Shown: positions 1 through 9,494 of the stretch, piece after piece
Layout of the letters: each line of letters starts with the position of its first letter
How positions within the stretch are numbered: the stretch's first letter is position 1
Assembly: GCA_023443625.1 (NCBI GenBank)
Contig: JAEZTQ010000079.1
Coordinates: 124,001 to 188,000 of the forward strand
Source of the DNA: Bacillota bacterium
GTDB lineage: Bacteria; Bacillota_A; Clostridia; Lachnospirales; Lachnospiraceae
Reading direction: 5' to 3'
DNA: 64,000 bases
Notes under the pieces: model-generated
What the model was told of the DNA's origin: nothing
What the model saw: the letters and a program-made list of their open reading frames with translations, nothing else
The model's database searches: none
Made by a program: the position numbers and the translations under genes

Positions 1-120
1 ATTAATTAAAGCTTTTAGACCTTCATCACTTATATAAGGCTGTACCTGTTCCATGCTATTGGTTGCTGATTTACAGCCTGCATTGCATCCTTTTAATAGC
101 TTTATAGTATCTTCATTCAT
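1..120 (-). CDS. Conserved hypothetical protein, N-terminal part only
   Basis: The first 40 codons of a minus-strand gene run off the left edge of the window. The start ATG is at 120-118, preceded on its own strand by an AAGAAAGGA ribosome site. The peptide begins MNEDTIKLLKGCNAGCK and continues helical and hydrophilic. It resembles small clostridial ferritin-like or stress proteins of unknown role, but too little is present to name a family. The open frame, ribosome site and codon use support a real gene; the function is unknown. Confidence 0.6.
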   Translation of the reverse strand, partial: MNEDTIKLLKGCNAGCKSATNSMEQVQPYISDEGLKALIN

Positions 121-422
121 AGTAGTATCCTTTCTTATAGCTTTTAGTTTTAATATGATAAAATACATGCTTTTTTATGCATTAAATCAAGAAGGCTCCT
201 ATACTTGGCATACTAATGTTTATCCTCATTTTAATGTTTTGTAGTTTTAAGAAACAACCCTGCAGATACAGTATTAATTAATAGAAAAGCAATAGATGAA
301 ATAATATTTTTAGGAAATATAATTAGATAATGAAGAAAAAACTCAATAAAATACCATGGTTCTGCCGATAAATAGGATATACGTAATAATGGAATATTTA
401 TCTAGGATCAAGGAGGATTAAT
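121..422. other. Intergenic region
   Basis: About 300 bases between the divergent hypothetical genes. An open stretch on the plus strand here lacks a ribosome site and reads as low-complexity hydrophobic sequence, so it is not called. It must carry promoters for both flanking genes, but no convincing -35/-10 pair was picked out. The last bases, AAGGAGGATTAAT, are the ribosome site of the next gene. Confidence 0.4.
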
Positions 423-968
423 ATGTGGATAGCAGATGCAGGTAAAGTGAGAGAACTTAATGATATGATCAATGTCCAAAAAAGAGAAGTTACGCTAGAG
501 GAAATGGAATATCTAAAGGCTAATCAAGATAAAGTTGAGAAAGATATAAATAATTCTAGAACGGGTATTTCATTGGACATTTCTCAACAAGCAAAGGAAA
601 TGTATCAAAGGCAATTTGAACGTTTAAAAGAGACTACAAAGAAGCAAGAAGAAGGATTCTCGGAATTGGGTAAAATATTGGAAATAGCTCGTAGGATATC
701 TAGGGGTGATAAAGTTCCTCCTACGGATGAGAAAAAGCTTATTGAGTATAGTTCAGAGTTGTATCAAACCTCAAAGGCAGCGGCGGCACTTCACAAAAAT
801 GAAAAACAGAAAGAACATGATGCTCTATTCGATGAAGAAGAGAATAGAGATCTTAATGAAAAGATACGTCAATTAAACTCTGAAGAGGGTACAGAAGATG
901 GGAATTTATCTATATCTTCATCTACGCAAGGTATTGTCATTGATGTCAATATAACTGGGACAAAGTAG
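423..968 (+). CDS. Hypothetical coiled-coil protein
   Basis: A 181-residue protein with a strong ribosome site (AAGGAGG, about 5 bases before ATG). It is rich in Glu, Lys and Gln with few aromatics and is predicted to be mostly helical, with likely coiled coil over about residues 15-150. It has no signal peptide, membrane segment or Cys. The C-terminus ends in a Ser/Thr-rich, beta-prone tail (about 155-181). No family was recognised. It is a single-gene unit closed by a hairpin terminator that overlaps its stop codon. A structural or secretion-associated role is possible but not supported directly. Confidence 0.7.
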   Translation: MWIADAGKVRELNDMINVQKREVTLEEMEYLKANQDKVEKDINNSRTGISLDISQQAKEMYQRQFERLKETTKKQEEGFSELGKILEIARRISRGDKVPPTDEKKLIEYSSELYQTSKAAAALHKNEKQKEHDALFDEEENRDLNEKIRQLNSEEGTEDGNLSISSSTQGIVIDVNITGTK

Positions 969-996
969 CTCCGTTGGAGCTTTTGTCCCACTTTAT
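956..996 (+). terminator. Rho-independent terminator overlapping a stop codon
   Basis: A two-part stem: TGGGACAAA (956-964) pairs with TTTGTCCCA (982-990), and GCTCC (968-972) pairs with GGAGC (976-980). A T-rich tract follows. The stop codon of the preceding gene lies inside the 5' arm. Confidence 0.75.
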
Positions 997-1079
997 ATTT
1001 TCATAAGAAATTGCGTCCTATGAAATAAAAATCAAAGATATTTAAAAAACCCATTGCTATTTGTACGTCGTTGTGGTAG

Positions 1080-1097
1080 TATGGTAAAGTGTTAATA
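1080..1097 (+). promoter_or_regulatory. Shared promoter/operator motif of the ABC importer, copy 1
   Basis: TATGGTAAAGTGTTAATA lies about 50 bases before the substrate-binding protein gene. The same 18 bases, with one difference, occur at 2088-2105 before the permease gene. In both places they are preceded by a similar AGTATGGTAA-like stretch. The TAATA end could serve as a -10 element. Because the two genes belong to one transporter but are separated by a terminator, a common operator or promoter is a sensible reading. Confidence 0.45.
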
Positions 1098-1144
1098 CAT
1101 AAAAGTAAATAAATGGATGAATATAAGAAAATGGAGGAGAAATA

Positions 1145-1921
1145 ATGAAAAAGTTAATTGGCTTATTCATGATAACAATGATGGTGCTTAGCTTAGCAGC
1201 ATGTAAAAAGGAAAGTGATGACAAGAAATTTGTACTTGGACTGGATGCAACTTTTGCTCCTATGGGATTTACCGATGCTAATGGTGAGATTGTTGGTTTT
1301 GATATTGATCTTGCTAAGGCAGTATGTGATAAACTTGGATATGAATTCTCAACACAGTCTATTGTATGGGATAATAAAGTGAATGAATTGGAAACAAAGA
1401 ATGTGGATTGCATCTGGAACGGGCTTTCCTATACAGAAAAAAATGATCAGCAGATGACATTATCCCCTTCCTATTTAAAGAATGACATTTCCTTAGTTGT
1501 CGCTAGTAGTAGTGATATTCAATCTATGGAGGATATGGCTGGTAAGAAACTTGCTGTACAGGGAGGTTCAGCAGCGGAAGAGACCTTAAACAATGAAGAA
1601 TCCAAAGCATTTAAAGATTCATTAACACAGATTAGTCCTTTTGATGATTATAATATTGCTTTAATGGATATGGAGACTGGAAACTCAGATGCAGTCTTAA
1701 TGGATACGATCATGGCTAATTACATGATTAATGAATTGGGTAAAGATTATAAAGTAGTAAACGATACTCTTTTAGAGGACCTGTATGTTATAGGTTTTCG
1801 TAAGGATGATCAAGCTTTATGTGATAAAGTCTGGAATGCGCTGAAAGAACTGAAAGCAGATGGAACGATTGAAGAGATTTCAACCAAATGGTTTGGTTCT
1901 GACATAACAACAATTCAATAG
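1145..1921 (+). CDS. Polar amino acid ABC transporter, substrate-binding lipoprotein
   Basis: A 258-residue solute-binding protein of the family-3 (SBP_bac_3) type. Residues 1-19 are a lipoprotein signal peptide with lipobox LSLAAC, so Cys20 should be lipidated and the protein held on the outer face of the membrane. The mature part has the usual bilobed pattern: FAPMGF, GFDIDLAKAV, an IVWDNKV-like hinge region and a C-terminal KWFG. It would capture an amino acid (cystine- or glutamine-type; the substrate cannot be read) and deliver it to the permease and ATPase encoded next. It is separated from them by its own terminator, allowing the binding protein to be made in excess. The start is set by GGAGGAGAAATA before ATG. 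Confidence 0.9.
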   Translation: MKKLIGLFMITMMVLSLAACKKESDDKKFVLGLDATFAPMGFTDANGEIVGFDIDLAKAVCDKLGYEFSTQSIVWDNKVNELETKNVDCIWNGLSYTEKNDQQMTLSPSYLKNDISLVVASSSDIQSMEDMAGKKLAVQGGSAAEETLNNEESKAFKDSLTQISPFDDYNIALMDMETGNSDAVLMDTIMANYMINELGKDYKVVNDTLLEDLYVIGFRKDDQALCDKVWNALKELKADGTIEEISTKWFGSDITTIQ

Positions 1922-1947
1922 AGTTCGCTTTCCACTGACCTAGAGGG

Positions 1948-1988
1948 GCTATCTGCAGGATGTTATGCTGCAGGTAGTCTTTTTTTCT
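1948..1988 (+). terminator. Rho-independent terminator after the binding protein gene
   Basis: GGCTATCTGCAG pairs with CTGCAGGTAGTC (one wobble) around a 9-base loop and is followed by TTTTTTCTTTTAT. It isolates the binding-protein gene from the permease and ATPase genes downstream. Confidence 0.85.
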
Positions 1989-2087
1989 TTTATTATCAGA
2001 CCTATATTATAAATTTTGTCTAATCCACATGATTCCTTTGAAATTTTGTAGTATTATTAAATTGAAATAGCTTCAGTAGTATGGTAA

Positions 2088-2105
2088 TATGGTAAAGTAT
2101 TAATA
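2088..2105 (+). promoter_or_regulatory. Shared promoter/operator motif of the ABC importer, copy 2
   Basis: TATGGTAAAGTATTAATA, 17 of 18 bases identical to 1080-1097, about 45 bases before the permease start. It probably marks a second promoter under the same control as the binding-protein gene. Confidence 0.45.
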
Positions 2106-2150
2106 GATTAGATGAATAAAATGAATTGTATAGCGTGACCGGAGGAATTT

Positions 2151-2813
2151 ATGATTATAGATAATGTACCCATTCATTTACTGATACCAAATATGTTGTC
2201 TGCTAGTGTAAAAACCTTGCAGATATTTTTTCTGACCATAATTATATCCATCCCCTTAGGATTTTTGGTTGCTTTAGCCAGAAGGAGTAAATTTAAGATA
2301 ATCAGCGTTCCTACACGCATATATCAGCTTATCTTTCGTGGTACGCCTTTAATGTTGCAGTTGATCTTCTTTATGTATGCTCCATTTTATATCTTTGGTA
2401 TTAGTTATACATATCGACTGACTGCATGTATTTTGGCCTTTTCCATTAATTATGCAGCTTATTTTGGGGAAATCTTTCGTGGAGGTATGAGCTCCATACC
2501 TAAGGGGCAATATGAAGCCGCAAAGGTACTGGGTTATACCAGATTGCAAACCTTTATGAAAATCATCCTACCCCAAGTTCTTAAGGCAGTAATACCTGCT
2601 ACAGGCAATGAGTTTATGACTTTAGTTAAGGATACCTCTCTTGCTCAGGTTATAGCCGTGGAAGAGTTATTCCGTATTACAACAACAGCAGGCTCAAGTT
2701 ATTTTTCTACAGTTCCCATAGTGATTGCAGGTATTTTCTACTTAGTAATGAATACTGTGGTAGAAGTTTCCTTTAAATATATTGAGAGAAAGCTTGATTA
2801 TTATAAGAATTAA
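2151..2813 (+). CDS. Polar amino acid ABC transporter, permease
   Basis: A 220-residue inner-membrane permease of the HisM/GlnP type with about five membrane helices. The cytoplasmic EAA loop that docks on the ATPase is visible around residues 120-150 (YEAAKVLGYTRLQTFMKIILPQ). TPLMLQL near residue 63 is typical of the family. The start is set by CCGGAGGAATTT before ATG. It forms a two-gene unit with the ATPase gene 96 bases downstream and works with the lipoprotein encoded upstream. The substrate is not determined by sequence. Confidence 0.9.
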   Translation: MIIDNVPIHLLIPNMLSASVKTLQIFFLTIIISIPLGFLVALARRSKFKIISVPTRIYQLIFRGTPLMLQLIFFMYAPFYIFGISYTYRLTACILAFSINYAAYFGEIFRGGMSSIPKGQYEAAKVLGYTRLQTFMKIILPQVLKAVIPATGNEFMTLVKDTSLAQVIAVEELFRITTTAGSSYFSTVPIVIAGIFYLVMNTVVEVSFKYIERKLDYYKN

Positions 2814-2909
2814 TACGATACCAGGATAATAAGCTTACTCGGGATTGATTTAATTTACCCTAAGTCTGAATTTTAAAAACCCAACCCAACTTAGGAAAAT
2901 GGAGGATTT

Positions 2910-3665
2910 ATGTTACTAAAGGCAGATAATTTACAAAAACAATTTGATGATACCAGTGTATTAAAGGATATTTCCTTAGAAGTTAGAGAAGGAGAGGTTG
3001 TTGCAATCATTGGTCCTTCAGGCTCTGGTAAATCAACACTTCTTCGTTGCTTAACCCAGCTTGAGAGAATTGATAGCGGACGGATTGAAGTCTGTGGAAA
3101 ATTAATGGTGGATACAAATTCAGGATTTGGTTATGCTGACAATAAAACCTTGCATGAGATTGCTCTTGAAGTTGGCCTGGTGTTCCAGAACTTCAATCTT
3201 TTCCCCCATTACTCCGTCCTGCGTAATATTGTGGATCCTCAAATTAATGTTTTAAAAATTGATAAGAATACAGCTAAAATGAAAGCGTTACAGCTTTTAG
3301 ATAAAATGAATCTAAAGAATAGAGCAGATGCTTATCCTTGTGAGATGTCCGGTGGGCAACAACAAAGAGTAGCCATTGCCAGGGCACTTGCATTAAATCC
3401 TCGCATATTATTTTTCGATGAACCTACTTCCGCTCTAGATCCTGAGCTTACAGGTGAAATACTTAAGGTTATAAGAGCTTTGGCAGAAGAAAAGATGACA
3501 ATGGTTATTGTAACCCACGAAATGTCCTTTGCCAGAGATGTAGCAGACAGGGTTATTTTTATGGATGAGGGAGTGATTGTAGAAGAAGGAACACCGAAAG
3601 AAGTCTTTGGTAACACGCAAAATCAAAGAACAAAAGACTTCTTGCATAGATTTAATCAAAATTAG
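2910..3665 (+). CDS. Polar amino acid ABC transporter, ATP-binding protein
   Basis: A 251-residue GlnQ-type ATPase. Walker [10 protein letters not shown] is at 35-43, the Q-loop lies near [10 protein letters not shown] (91-100), the signature SGGQQ is at 147-151, Walker [12 protein letters not shown] has Asp170/Glu171, and the switch His is in IVTHEMSFA. Compared with the shortest family members it has a small insertion (about residues 66-85) before the Q-loop, as seen in clostridial homologues. It powers uptake through the permease encoded just upstream. AAAATGGAGGATTT precedes the ATG. Confidence 0.92.
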   Translation: MLLKADNLQKQFDDTSVLKDISLEVREGEVVAIIGPSGSGKSTLLRCLTQLERIDSGRIEVCGKLMVDTNSGFGYADNKTLHEIALEVGLVFQNFNLFPHYSVLRNIVDPQINVLKIDKNTAKMKALQLLDKMNLKNRADAYPCEMSGGQQQRVAIARALALNPRILFFDEPTSALDPELTGEILKVIRALAEEKMTMVIVTHEMSFARDVADRVIFMDEGVIVEEGTPKEVFGNTQNQRTKDFLHRFNQN

Positions 3666-3729
3666 CACTTGCAATTATTGGATGTCTTTGATATAATAAG
3701 TATCGTGCTAATTGATAAGACTAAATGAG

Positions 3730-3760
3730 GAGTGGGCGAAAGTCCACTCTTATTCTTTGC
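3730..3760 (+). terminator. Hairpin with GAAA tetraloop before rimP
   Basis: GAGTGGGC-GAAA-GTCCACTC (3730-3749) is an 8-bp stem with one wobble and a GNRA tetraloop, followed by TTATTCTTT. It ends the importer unit and separates it from the translation operon. Confidence 0.7.
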
Positions 3761-3817
3761 ATGAAGACAGCATAATTTTTACTGTTAACGATTTTTGATT
3801 GAAAGTAGGGATGTTAT

Positions 3818-4285
3818 ATGACAAAACATGAAGAGTATGAACAAAGAACAGAAAAATTATTGGAGCCCGTACTAACAGCAAATCAATTCGAATTATATGA
3901 TGTTGAGTATGTTAAAGAAGGTGGAAACTGGTTTTTAAGAGCTTATATCGATAAAGAGAATGGTATCACCGTTGATGACTGCGAATTGGTAAGCAGGGCA
4001 TTAAGTGATTTACTAGATAAAAATGATTTCATCCCTGATTCCTACATTCTAGAGGTTAGCTCACCGGGGTTAGGAAGACAATTAAAAAGAAACAAACATT
4101 TTGAAAGTAGCATTGGTGAAGAAGTTGAAATCAAGCTTTATAAACAAATTAATAAGAAAAAGGAATATGTCGGTATATTATCAGCTTATGATCAGAATAC
4201 ACTGACCATTGAATTAGAGGATTCTAATACTATGGTTTTTCAAAGAGCTGATATTGCTTCAGTCAGACTGACCTTTGATTTTTAA
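3818..4285 (+). CDS. rimP: Ribosome maturation factor RimP
   Basis: A 155-residue cytoplasmic protein needed for assembly of the 30S subunit. The N-terminal alpha/beta domain includes the conserved YDVEYVKEGGNWFLRAYID (about 27-45) and DCELVSRALSDLLD. The family signature LEVSSPGLGRQLK follows at about 81-93, then an SH3-like C-terminal domain. It is first gene of the rimP-nusA-ylxR-ylxQ-infB-rbfA operon, an order conserved across Firmicutes. The distance to nusA (99 bases) is larger than elsewhere in the operon and is filled with ribosome-site hairpins. Confidence 0.95.
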   Translation: MTKHEEYEQRTEKLLEPVLTANQFELYDVEYVKEGGNWFLRAYIDKENGITVDDCELVSRALSDLLDKNDFIPDSYILEVSSPGLGRQLKRNKHFESSIGEEVEIKLYKQINKKKEYVGILSAYDQNTLTIELEDSNTMVFQRADIASVRLTFDF

Positions 4286-4314
4286 ATGTAACTTATCAAT
4301 TGAATTTAACTGAA

Positions 4315-4373
4315 GGAGGGAATATCCTCCTGATATCAAAAGGAGGCTATGTCCTCCTGAACAATAAGGAGGA
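4315..4373 (+). promoter_or_regulatory. Shine-Dalgarno/anti-Shine-Dalgarno hairpin array before nusA
   Basis: Two tandem hairpins followed by a free ribosome site. GGAGGG (4315-4320) pairs with TCCTCC (4325-4330) around AATA. AGGAGG (4341-4346) pairs with CCTCCT (4353-4358). The free copy GGAGGA (4368-4373) is 11 bases from the nusA ATG. The spacing between copies is 27 and 26 bases. The same architecture occurs before two shell-protein genes near 48.7 and 49.8 kb. The free anti-SD arms could pair with the true ribosome site, so translational control of nusA is a plausible inference. Confidence 0.7.
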
Positions 4374-4384
4374 TAACAAAAAAA

Positions 4385-5431
4385 ATGGATGGTAATAGAG
4401 AACTAATTGAAGCTTTAAACCAAATCGAGAAAGAAAAGGATATCAGCAAAGAAATTTTGCTGGAAGCTTTAGAAAACTCATTGGTTGCAGCATGTAAGAA
4501 TAACTTTGGTAGAGCGGATAATATAAAGGTAAATATCGACAGAGAGACAGGAGAAGTAAATGTCTATTCTATGAAAGAAGTAGTAGAAGAAGTTACGGAT
4601 CCCGTTATACAAATTAGTCTGGCTCAAGCCAAGATGAAGGACGTTAAAAAAGATATTGGTGATATTATGGCAATCGAAGTGACTCCAAAGAATTTTGGAC
4701 GTATTGCTGCACAGAAAGCAAAACAAGTAGTTGTTCAAAAAATCCGTGAAGAAGAGAGAAAAGTATTATTTACACAATATAGCGGTAAGGAAAAGGATAT
4801 CGTTACAGGTATTGTACAGCGCTATGTAGGAAATAATGTGAGCATTAATCTTGGTAAGGTGGATGCGGTGCTTACAGAGAATGAACAGGTTAGAGGAGAA
4901 GTATTTAGACCTACAGATCGTATTAAATTATATGTGCTGGAAGTTAAAGATACAACCAAAGGCCCAAGAATTACAGTATCTAGAACACATCCGGAACTTG
5001 TAAAGAGATTATTTGAAGCAGAAGTTACGGAAATTCAAGATGGTACAGTTGAGATTAAGAGTATATCCAGAGAAGCAGGATCCAGAACCAAGATGGCGGT
5101 ATGGAGCAATAACCCCGATGTAGATGCAGTGGGAGCCTGTGTAGGCTTAAATGGATCAAGAGTTAATACAATTGTGTATGAACTAAGAAATGAAAAAATA
5201 GACATTATTAATTGGAGCAATGATCCTGCCAAATTAATTGAGAATGCATTAAGTCCTGCGAAGGTGGTATCTGTAACCGTTGATGAGAATGAAAAGAGTG
5301 CTAGAGTTATTGTACCTGATTATCAGTTATCTCTTGCAATTGGTAAAGAGGGACAGAATGCTAGACTTGCTGCAAAGCTTACAGGTTATAAGATTGATAT
5401 TAAAAGCGAATCACAGAGTATGGAATATTAA
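4385..5431 (+). CDS. nusA: Transcription termination/antitermination protein NusA
   Basis: A 348-residue RNA-polymerase-binding factor. The N-terminal domain starts with ELIEALNQIEKEKDISKE. An S1 domain lies at about 137-200 (DIVTGIVQRYVGNNVSINLG), followed by two KH domains (SREAGSRTKMAV near 229; QLSLAIGKEGQNARLAAKLTG near 319-339). The length matches the Firmicute form without the C-terminal acidic repeats of enterobacteria. It modulates pausing, termination and antitermination. Translation probably starts at the ATG after the last GGAGGA of the hairpin array, at a rather long spacing. Confidence 0.95.
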   Translation: MDGNRELIEALNQIEKEKDISKEILLEALENSLVAACKNNFGRADNIKVNIDRETGEVNVYSMKEVVEEVTDPVIQISLAQAKMKDVKKDIGDIMAIEVTPKNFGRIAAQKAKQVVVQKIREEERKVLFTQYSGKEKDIVTGIVQRYVGNNVSINLGKVDAVLTENEQVRGEVFRPTDRIKLYVLEVKDTTKGPRITVSRTHPELVKRLFEAEVTEIQDGTVEIKSISREAGSRTKMAVWSNNPDVDAVGACVGLNGSRVNTIVYELRNEKIDIINWSNDPAKLIENALSPAKVVSVTVDENEKSARVIVPDYQLSLAIGKEGQNARLAAKLTGYKIDIKSESQSMEY

Positions 5432-5462
5432 TACCTAGCAATATTAAGGAAGTGAGAAATAA

Positions 5463-5750
5463 ATGGCAAAGAAATTACCATTAAGAATGTGTACCGGATG
5501 CGGTGAAATGAAATCTAAAAAAGAAATGATCCGTATTTTGAAAACTCCGGAGGATGAGATTGTAATAGATTCAACAGGTAAGAAGAATGGTAGAGGTGCT
5601 TATATCTGCTGTTCTTTAAGCTGTTTGCAGAAATCAATCAAAACTAAGGGTTTGGAGCGTTCTCTCAAGGTTAACATTCCAAAGGAACTGGTGGAAACAT
5701 TGGAGAAGGAGATGATTTTACTTGAATCCGGAAAACAAGAAGATATTTAA
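5463..5750 (+). CDS. ylxR: YlxR (DUF448) nucleic-acid-binding protein
   Basis: A 95-residue YlxR/RnpM-family protein. Family marks are RMCTGCGEMKSKKEM at about residues 8-22, GRGAYIC, and a CSLSC pair. Homologues bind RNA and have been linked to RNase P regulation in Bacillus; that is family knowledge, not shown here. It sits at its usual place between nusA and the L7Ae-like gene. Its 3' end overlaps the next gene by 29 bases, indicating translational coupling. Confidence 0.92.
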   Translation: MAKKLPLRMCTGCGEMKSKKEMIRILKTPEDEIVIDSTGKKNGRGAYICCSLSCLQKSIKTKGLERSLKVNIPKELVETLEKEMILLESGKQEDI

Positions 5751-6081
5751 CCTCTTCGGACTGGCAACAAAATCTGGTAAAATGGCAAGTGGCGAATTCT
5801 CTACAGAAAAAGCAGTAAAAGAACATAAGGCGGCTTTAGTAATTGTAGCAGAAGATGCATCTGACAATACAAAGAAAATGTTTACCAACATGTGTACTTA
5901 CTATGAAGTGCCAATTTACTTTTTTGGTGATAAAAACGACTTGGGTCATGCAATTGGTAAAGAATTTCGTGCTTCTTTGGCAGTGCTTGACAAGGGCTTA
6001 GCTGAGGCAATTGAAAAGCAACTGAAACTGATGCAAGATAAGAACGGAGGTAGTAAGTATGGCAAAAATGAAAATATTTGA
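5722..6081 (+). CDS. ylxQ: L7Ae-like ribosomal protein YlxQ
   Basis: A 119-residue protein of the L7Ae/L30e/S12e family that binds K-turn RNA. It begins at a TTG (5722-5724), with AAGGAG ten bases upstream inside the end of ylxR. The L7Ae core is visible as [35 protein letters not shown] and a C-terminal [16 protein letters not shown]. The gene overlaps infB by 23 bases. The role in the operon is probably ribosome or RNP assembly. Confidence 0.9.
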   Translation: MNPENKKIFNLFGLATKSGKMASGEFSTEKAVKEHKAALVIVAEDASDNTKKMFTNMCTYYEVPIYFFGDKNDLGHAIGKEFRASLAVLDKGLAEAIEKQLKLMQDKNGGSKYGKNENI

Positions 6082-9000
6082 GCTTAAAAAAGAAATAAAT
6101 GATATTACAAAAGGCTCACTAGAAAGTAAAGATATTCTTGACTTTGTAGAGAAGAGCTTTGGAGTAAAAAAAACACATAGCAGTAATCTTGAAGATAATG
6201 AGGTGGCATATATAAAGAACTATTTTGTTCAAGCTAGTAAAAAGGCACAGGGATCTGCCGGTAAGCCGGTTCAGGTACCTTCAGCGGGGACATCGCAAGG
6301 GGCACAGAATACACCCAGACCAGTGAGTTCTCAAAGCCCGGATAATAGATCAGTAAAGCCGGGACAGTCAGGTAGTAGTCAGATGAATCAGAGGCCTGCT
6401 ACAGGACAAAATGAATTGAGACAGGGTCAATCTGGCCAGTACAGTGGCCAAAGATCATTTGAGCAGGGACATCAGGGGACACCCGAACAAAGACCCGCAG
6501 GAGGACAAGGCGTTATGAGACAGGGACAACAAGGATATCAGGGTCAGCAAGGTAGACCATCTAACGAAGGTAGATCGTCTAATGAAGGTAGACCATCTAG
6601 CGATAATAGATCATCAAACAGGCCTTCCTATGAAGGAAGTTCATCCAATGATGGATATCAGAGCCAAAGGCAACAAAGACCATCTGGTGATGGCAGTCAG
6701 AATCAGAGACCCCAGGGAAGGCCCTATGAAGGAAGACCTTCTGGAGACAATAATCAGAGACAGCAAAACAGATCCTATGGAGATAACAGACAGTCCAATG
6801 AAGGAAGGCCAGCAGGTCAAGGCTATCAAGGTCAAAGACCAGCAGGTCAGGGTTATCAGGGAAACAGACCCGCAGGCCAGGGTTACCAAGGCAATAGATC
6901 CTCCGGTGAGGGCTATCAAGGCAACAGACCAGCAGGACAGGGCTATCAAGGCAACAGACCCGCAGGCCAGGGTTATCAGGGAAACAGACCAACAGGTCAG
7001 GGTTACCAAGGCAACAGACCAGCAGGTCAGGGTTACCAAGGCAATAGATCTTCACAAGATGGCAGACCAACAGGGGATGGTCAGGGTTATCAAGGCCAAA
7101 GACCAGCAGGTCAGGGTTATCAAGGAAATAGACCAGCAGGTCAGGGCTATCAAGGCAATAGACCAGCAGGTCAGGGCTATCAAGGAAACAGACCAGCAGG
7201 TCAGGGCTATCAAGGAAATAGATCTTCACAAGATGGCAGACCTTCTTATGATGGAAATAGAAATCAAGGCGGAGCACGTTCCGGTGGTTATCAGGGAGGC
7301 CAGCAAAACAGAGGTGGATTTGGTGGTCAAGGCAATTTCTCCAGGCCAAATAATAGTCAAAGACCTGGTGGATTTAATTCCCGTGGCTTTGAGGATATGA
7401 ATAAGGATGATGATGATAAGCCAAGCTATGGCAACAGAGCTTCCCAGGGTAAGAAGACTTCTGGAAGAGCTGGTGGAGAACGTAAGACTTTTGATCAGCA
7501 GATCTTAGATCAAAAAGTGGCAGCAAAGAATGACAATAGTAACAAACGTAATCGTGATAGAATTAATAAGGAAAAGAATTTTAAAGAGAAAAACTTGATT
7601 CGTGATGAGGATAGCAGCGATATCAAGGGAAAAATTGTTCCTAGAAAGGGTCAGTTTATACAGCCTAAACCAGTACAGGTAGTGGAAGAGGAAATCAAGG
7701 TTATTCAGCTTCCAGAAGTCCTAACCATTAAAGAATTAGCAGATAAGATGAAGAAACCATCAGCTGCTCTGATTAAAAAACTATTCCTAGCGGGCAAGGT
7801 TGTAACCCTTAATCAGGAAATAACCTTTGAAGAAGCAGAAGAAATTGCTTTGGAATATGAGATCATTGCAGAAAAAGAAGTTCAGGTTAATGTAATCGAG
7901 GAATTACTTAAGGAGCAGGATGAAGATCCAACAACTATGGTAAAACGTCCTCCTGTTGTATGTGTAATGGGTCATGTTGATCATGGTAAAACTTCACTTT
8001 TGGATGCTATTAGATTAACTAGTGTAACTACGAGAGAAGCGGGTGGTATCACACAGCATATAGGTGCTTATATTGTGGAAGTTAATGGAGAGAAGATAAC
8101 CTTCTTAGATACACCTGGACATGAAGCCTTTACCTCTATGCGTAAACGTGGTGCAAATTCAACGGACATTGCAATCTTAGTTGTTGCTGCTGATGATGGT
8201 GTAATGCCTCAGACAGTAGAAGCAATTAATCATGCCAAAGCGGCAGGTGTGCAGATTATTGTAGCAATTAATAAAGTTGATAAACCAAGTGCCAATATTG
8301 AGAGAGTTAAGCAGGAACTTACAGAACATGAATTAATTGCCGAGGATTGGGGCGGTGACACAATATTTGTACCTGTATCAGCCCACACCAAGGAAGGTAT
8401 TGATCAACTCTTAGAAATGATTGTTTTAACATCTGATATGTTAGAGTTAAAAGCCAACCCTGATCGTAATGCAAGGGGTATTGTTATTGAAGCAGAGCTA
8501 GATAAAGGAAGAGGACCAGTTGCGACTATTCTTGTTCAAAAGGGTACACTACATGTTGGAGATAATGTGGCAGTAGGATCATCCTTTGGTAAAGTTCGTG
8601 CAATGATGGATGATAAAGGAAGACGAGTAAAGGAAGCAACACCGTCTACACCTGTAGAGATCCTAGGACTTAATGAAGTTCCCGATGCTGGTGAGACTTT
8701 CCTTTCAACGGATAGTGAAAAAGAAGCGAGAACCATTGCACAAGCTTACCTGACACAGGGTAAAGAGAAACTTATTGCAGATACTAAAGCTAAACTATCT
8801 CTAGATGGTCTCTTTTCACAGATTCAGGCAGGTAATATCAAAGATCTTAATTTAATTATTAAGGCCGATGTTCAAGGATCTGTTGAAGCGATGAAACAAA
8901 GCTTGGTAAAACTTAGCAACAATGAGGTTGCCGTACGCATTATCCATGGTGGTGTAGGTGCCATCAATGAATCAGATGTTATTCTTGCTAGTGCATCCAA

Positions 9001-9445
9001 TGCCATTATTATTGGATTTAATGTAAGACCAGATAATGCTGCCAAGGAAACAGCAGATAGTGAAAAGGTGGATGTAAAGCTCTATCGTGTTATTTATGAT
9101 GCAATTAATGATATAGAAGCAGCGATGAAGGGTATGCTTGATCCTATATATGAAGAGAAGGTTATTGGTCATGCTGAGATTCGAATGATCTTTAAAGCAT
9201 CTGGCGTAGGCTCAATTGCTGGTTCCTATGTACTTGACGGTAAGATTGTCAGAGGATCAAAAGCTAGAATATTTAGAGACAATGCAATGATTTATGAGGG
9301 TAATCTTGCCTCCTTAAAGAGATTCCAGGACGATGTTAAGGAAGTAGCAACTGGTTACGAATGTGGTCTTGTATTTGAGAAGTTTAATGATGTCAAAGAA
9401 GGCGATAGAGTAGAACTCTATATTATGGCTGAAGTGCCAAGATAA
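6059..9445 (+). CDS. infB: Translation initiation factor IF-2 with large repeat region
   Basis: A 1128-residue IF-2. After a short IF2_N helix comes a region from about residue 65 to 490 rich in Gly, Gln, Arg, Ser and Asn, including 13 GYQG-containing decapeptides at about 255-395. The conserved part follows: a second IF2_N domain (about 555-610), the GTPase with G1 GHVDHGKT near 638-645, DTPGHEAF (G3) and NKVD (G4), then domains II-IV ending near EVPR. It brings fMet-tRNA to the 30S subunit. The long basic, disordered N-terminus is well above the usual length and makes this a candidate for RNA binding or condensation. ATG 6059 follows CGGAGGTAGTAAGT. Confidence 0.96.
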   Translation: MAKMKIFELKKEINDITKGSLESKDILDFVEKSFGVKKTHSSNLEDNEVAYIKNYFVQASKKAQGSAGKPVQVPSAGTSQGAQNTPRPVSSQSPDNRSVKPGQSGSSQMNQRPATGQNELRQGQSGQYSGQRSFEQGHQGTPEQRPAGGQGVMRQGQQGYQGQQGRPSNEGRSSNEGRPSSDNRSSNRPSYEGSSSNDGYQSQRQQRPSGDGSQNQRPQGRPYEGRPSGDNNQRQQNRSYGDNRQSNEGRPAGQGYQGQRPAGQGYQGNRPAGQGYQGNRSSGEGYQGNRPAGQGYQGNRPAGQGYQGNRPTGQGYQGNRPAGQGYQGNRSSQDGRPTGDGQGYQGQRPAGQGYQGNRPAGQGYQGNRPAGQGYQGNRPAGQGYQGNRSSQDGRPSYDGNRNQGGARSGGYQGGQQNRGGFGGQGNFSRPNNSQRPGGFNSRGFEDMNKDDDDKPSYGNRASQGKKTSGRAGGERKTFDQQILDQKVAAKNDNSNKRNRDRINKEKNFKEKNLIRDEDSSDIKGKIVPRKGQFIQPKPVQVVEEEIKVIQLPEVLTIKELADKMKKPSAALIKKLFLAGKVVTLNQEITFEEAEEIALEYEIIAEKEVQVNVIEELLKEQDEDPTTMVKRPPVVCVMGHVDHGKTSLLDAIRLTSVTTREAGGITQHIGAYIVEVNGEKITFLDTPGHEAFTSMRKRGANSTDIAILVVAADDGVMPQTVEAINHAKAAGVQIIVAINKVDKPSANIERVKQELTEHELIAEDWGGDTIFVPVSAHTKEGIDQLLEMIVLTSDMLELKANPDRNARGIVIEAELDKGRGPVATILVQKGTLHVGDNVAVGSSFGKVRAMMDDKGRRVKEATPSTPVEILGLNEVPDAGETFLSTDSEKEARTIAQAYLTQGKEKLIADTKAKLSLDGLFSQIQAGNIKDLNLIIKADVQGSVEAMKQSLVKLSNNEVAVRIIHGGVGAINESDVILASASNAIIIGFNVRPDNAAKETADSEKVDVKLYRVIYDAINDIEAAMKGMLDPIYEEKVIGHAEIRMIFKASGVGSIAGSYVLDGKIVRGSKARIFRDNAMIYEGNLASLKRFQDDVKEVATGYECGLVFEKFNDVKEGDRVELYIMAEVPR
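6821..7245 (+). repeat. 30-bp tandem repeat inside infB
   Basis: About 13 in-frame copies of a 30-bp unit encoding [10 protein letters not shown] and variants (NRSSGE, QRPAGQ, NRPTGQ). Two copies are followed by an identical SSQDGRP spacer, dividing the array into two blocks and pointing to a block duplication. High nucleotide identity among copies suggests recent slippage or unequal crossing-over, so copy number may vary between strains. Confidence 0.9.
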
Positions 9446-9494
9446 TTGACAGCAGTTATATTTGTTCCTAGTTGGAAAGGTAACGGTGATTGGT

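Noticed and set aside
6597..7349. Long minus-strand and alternative-frame open stretches across infB
   Set aside because: They are shadows of the 30-bp repeat, lack ribosome sites and read as repetitive Cys/Leu-rich or Asp/Gln-rich sequence; IF-2 is clearly the real frame.
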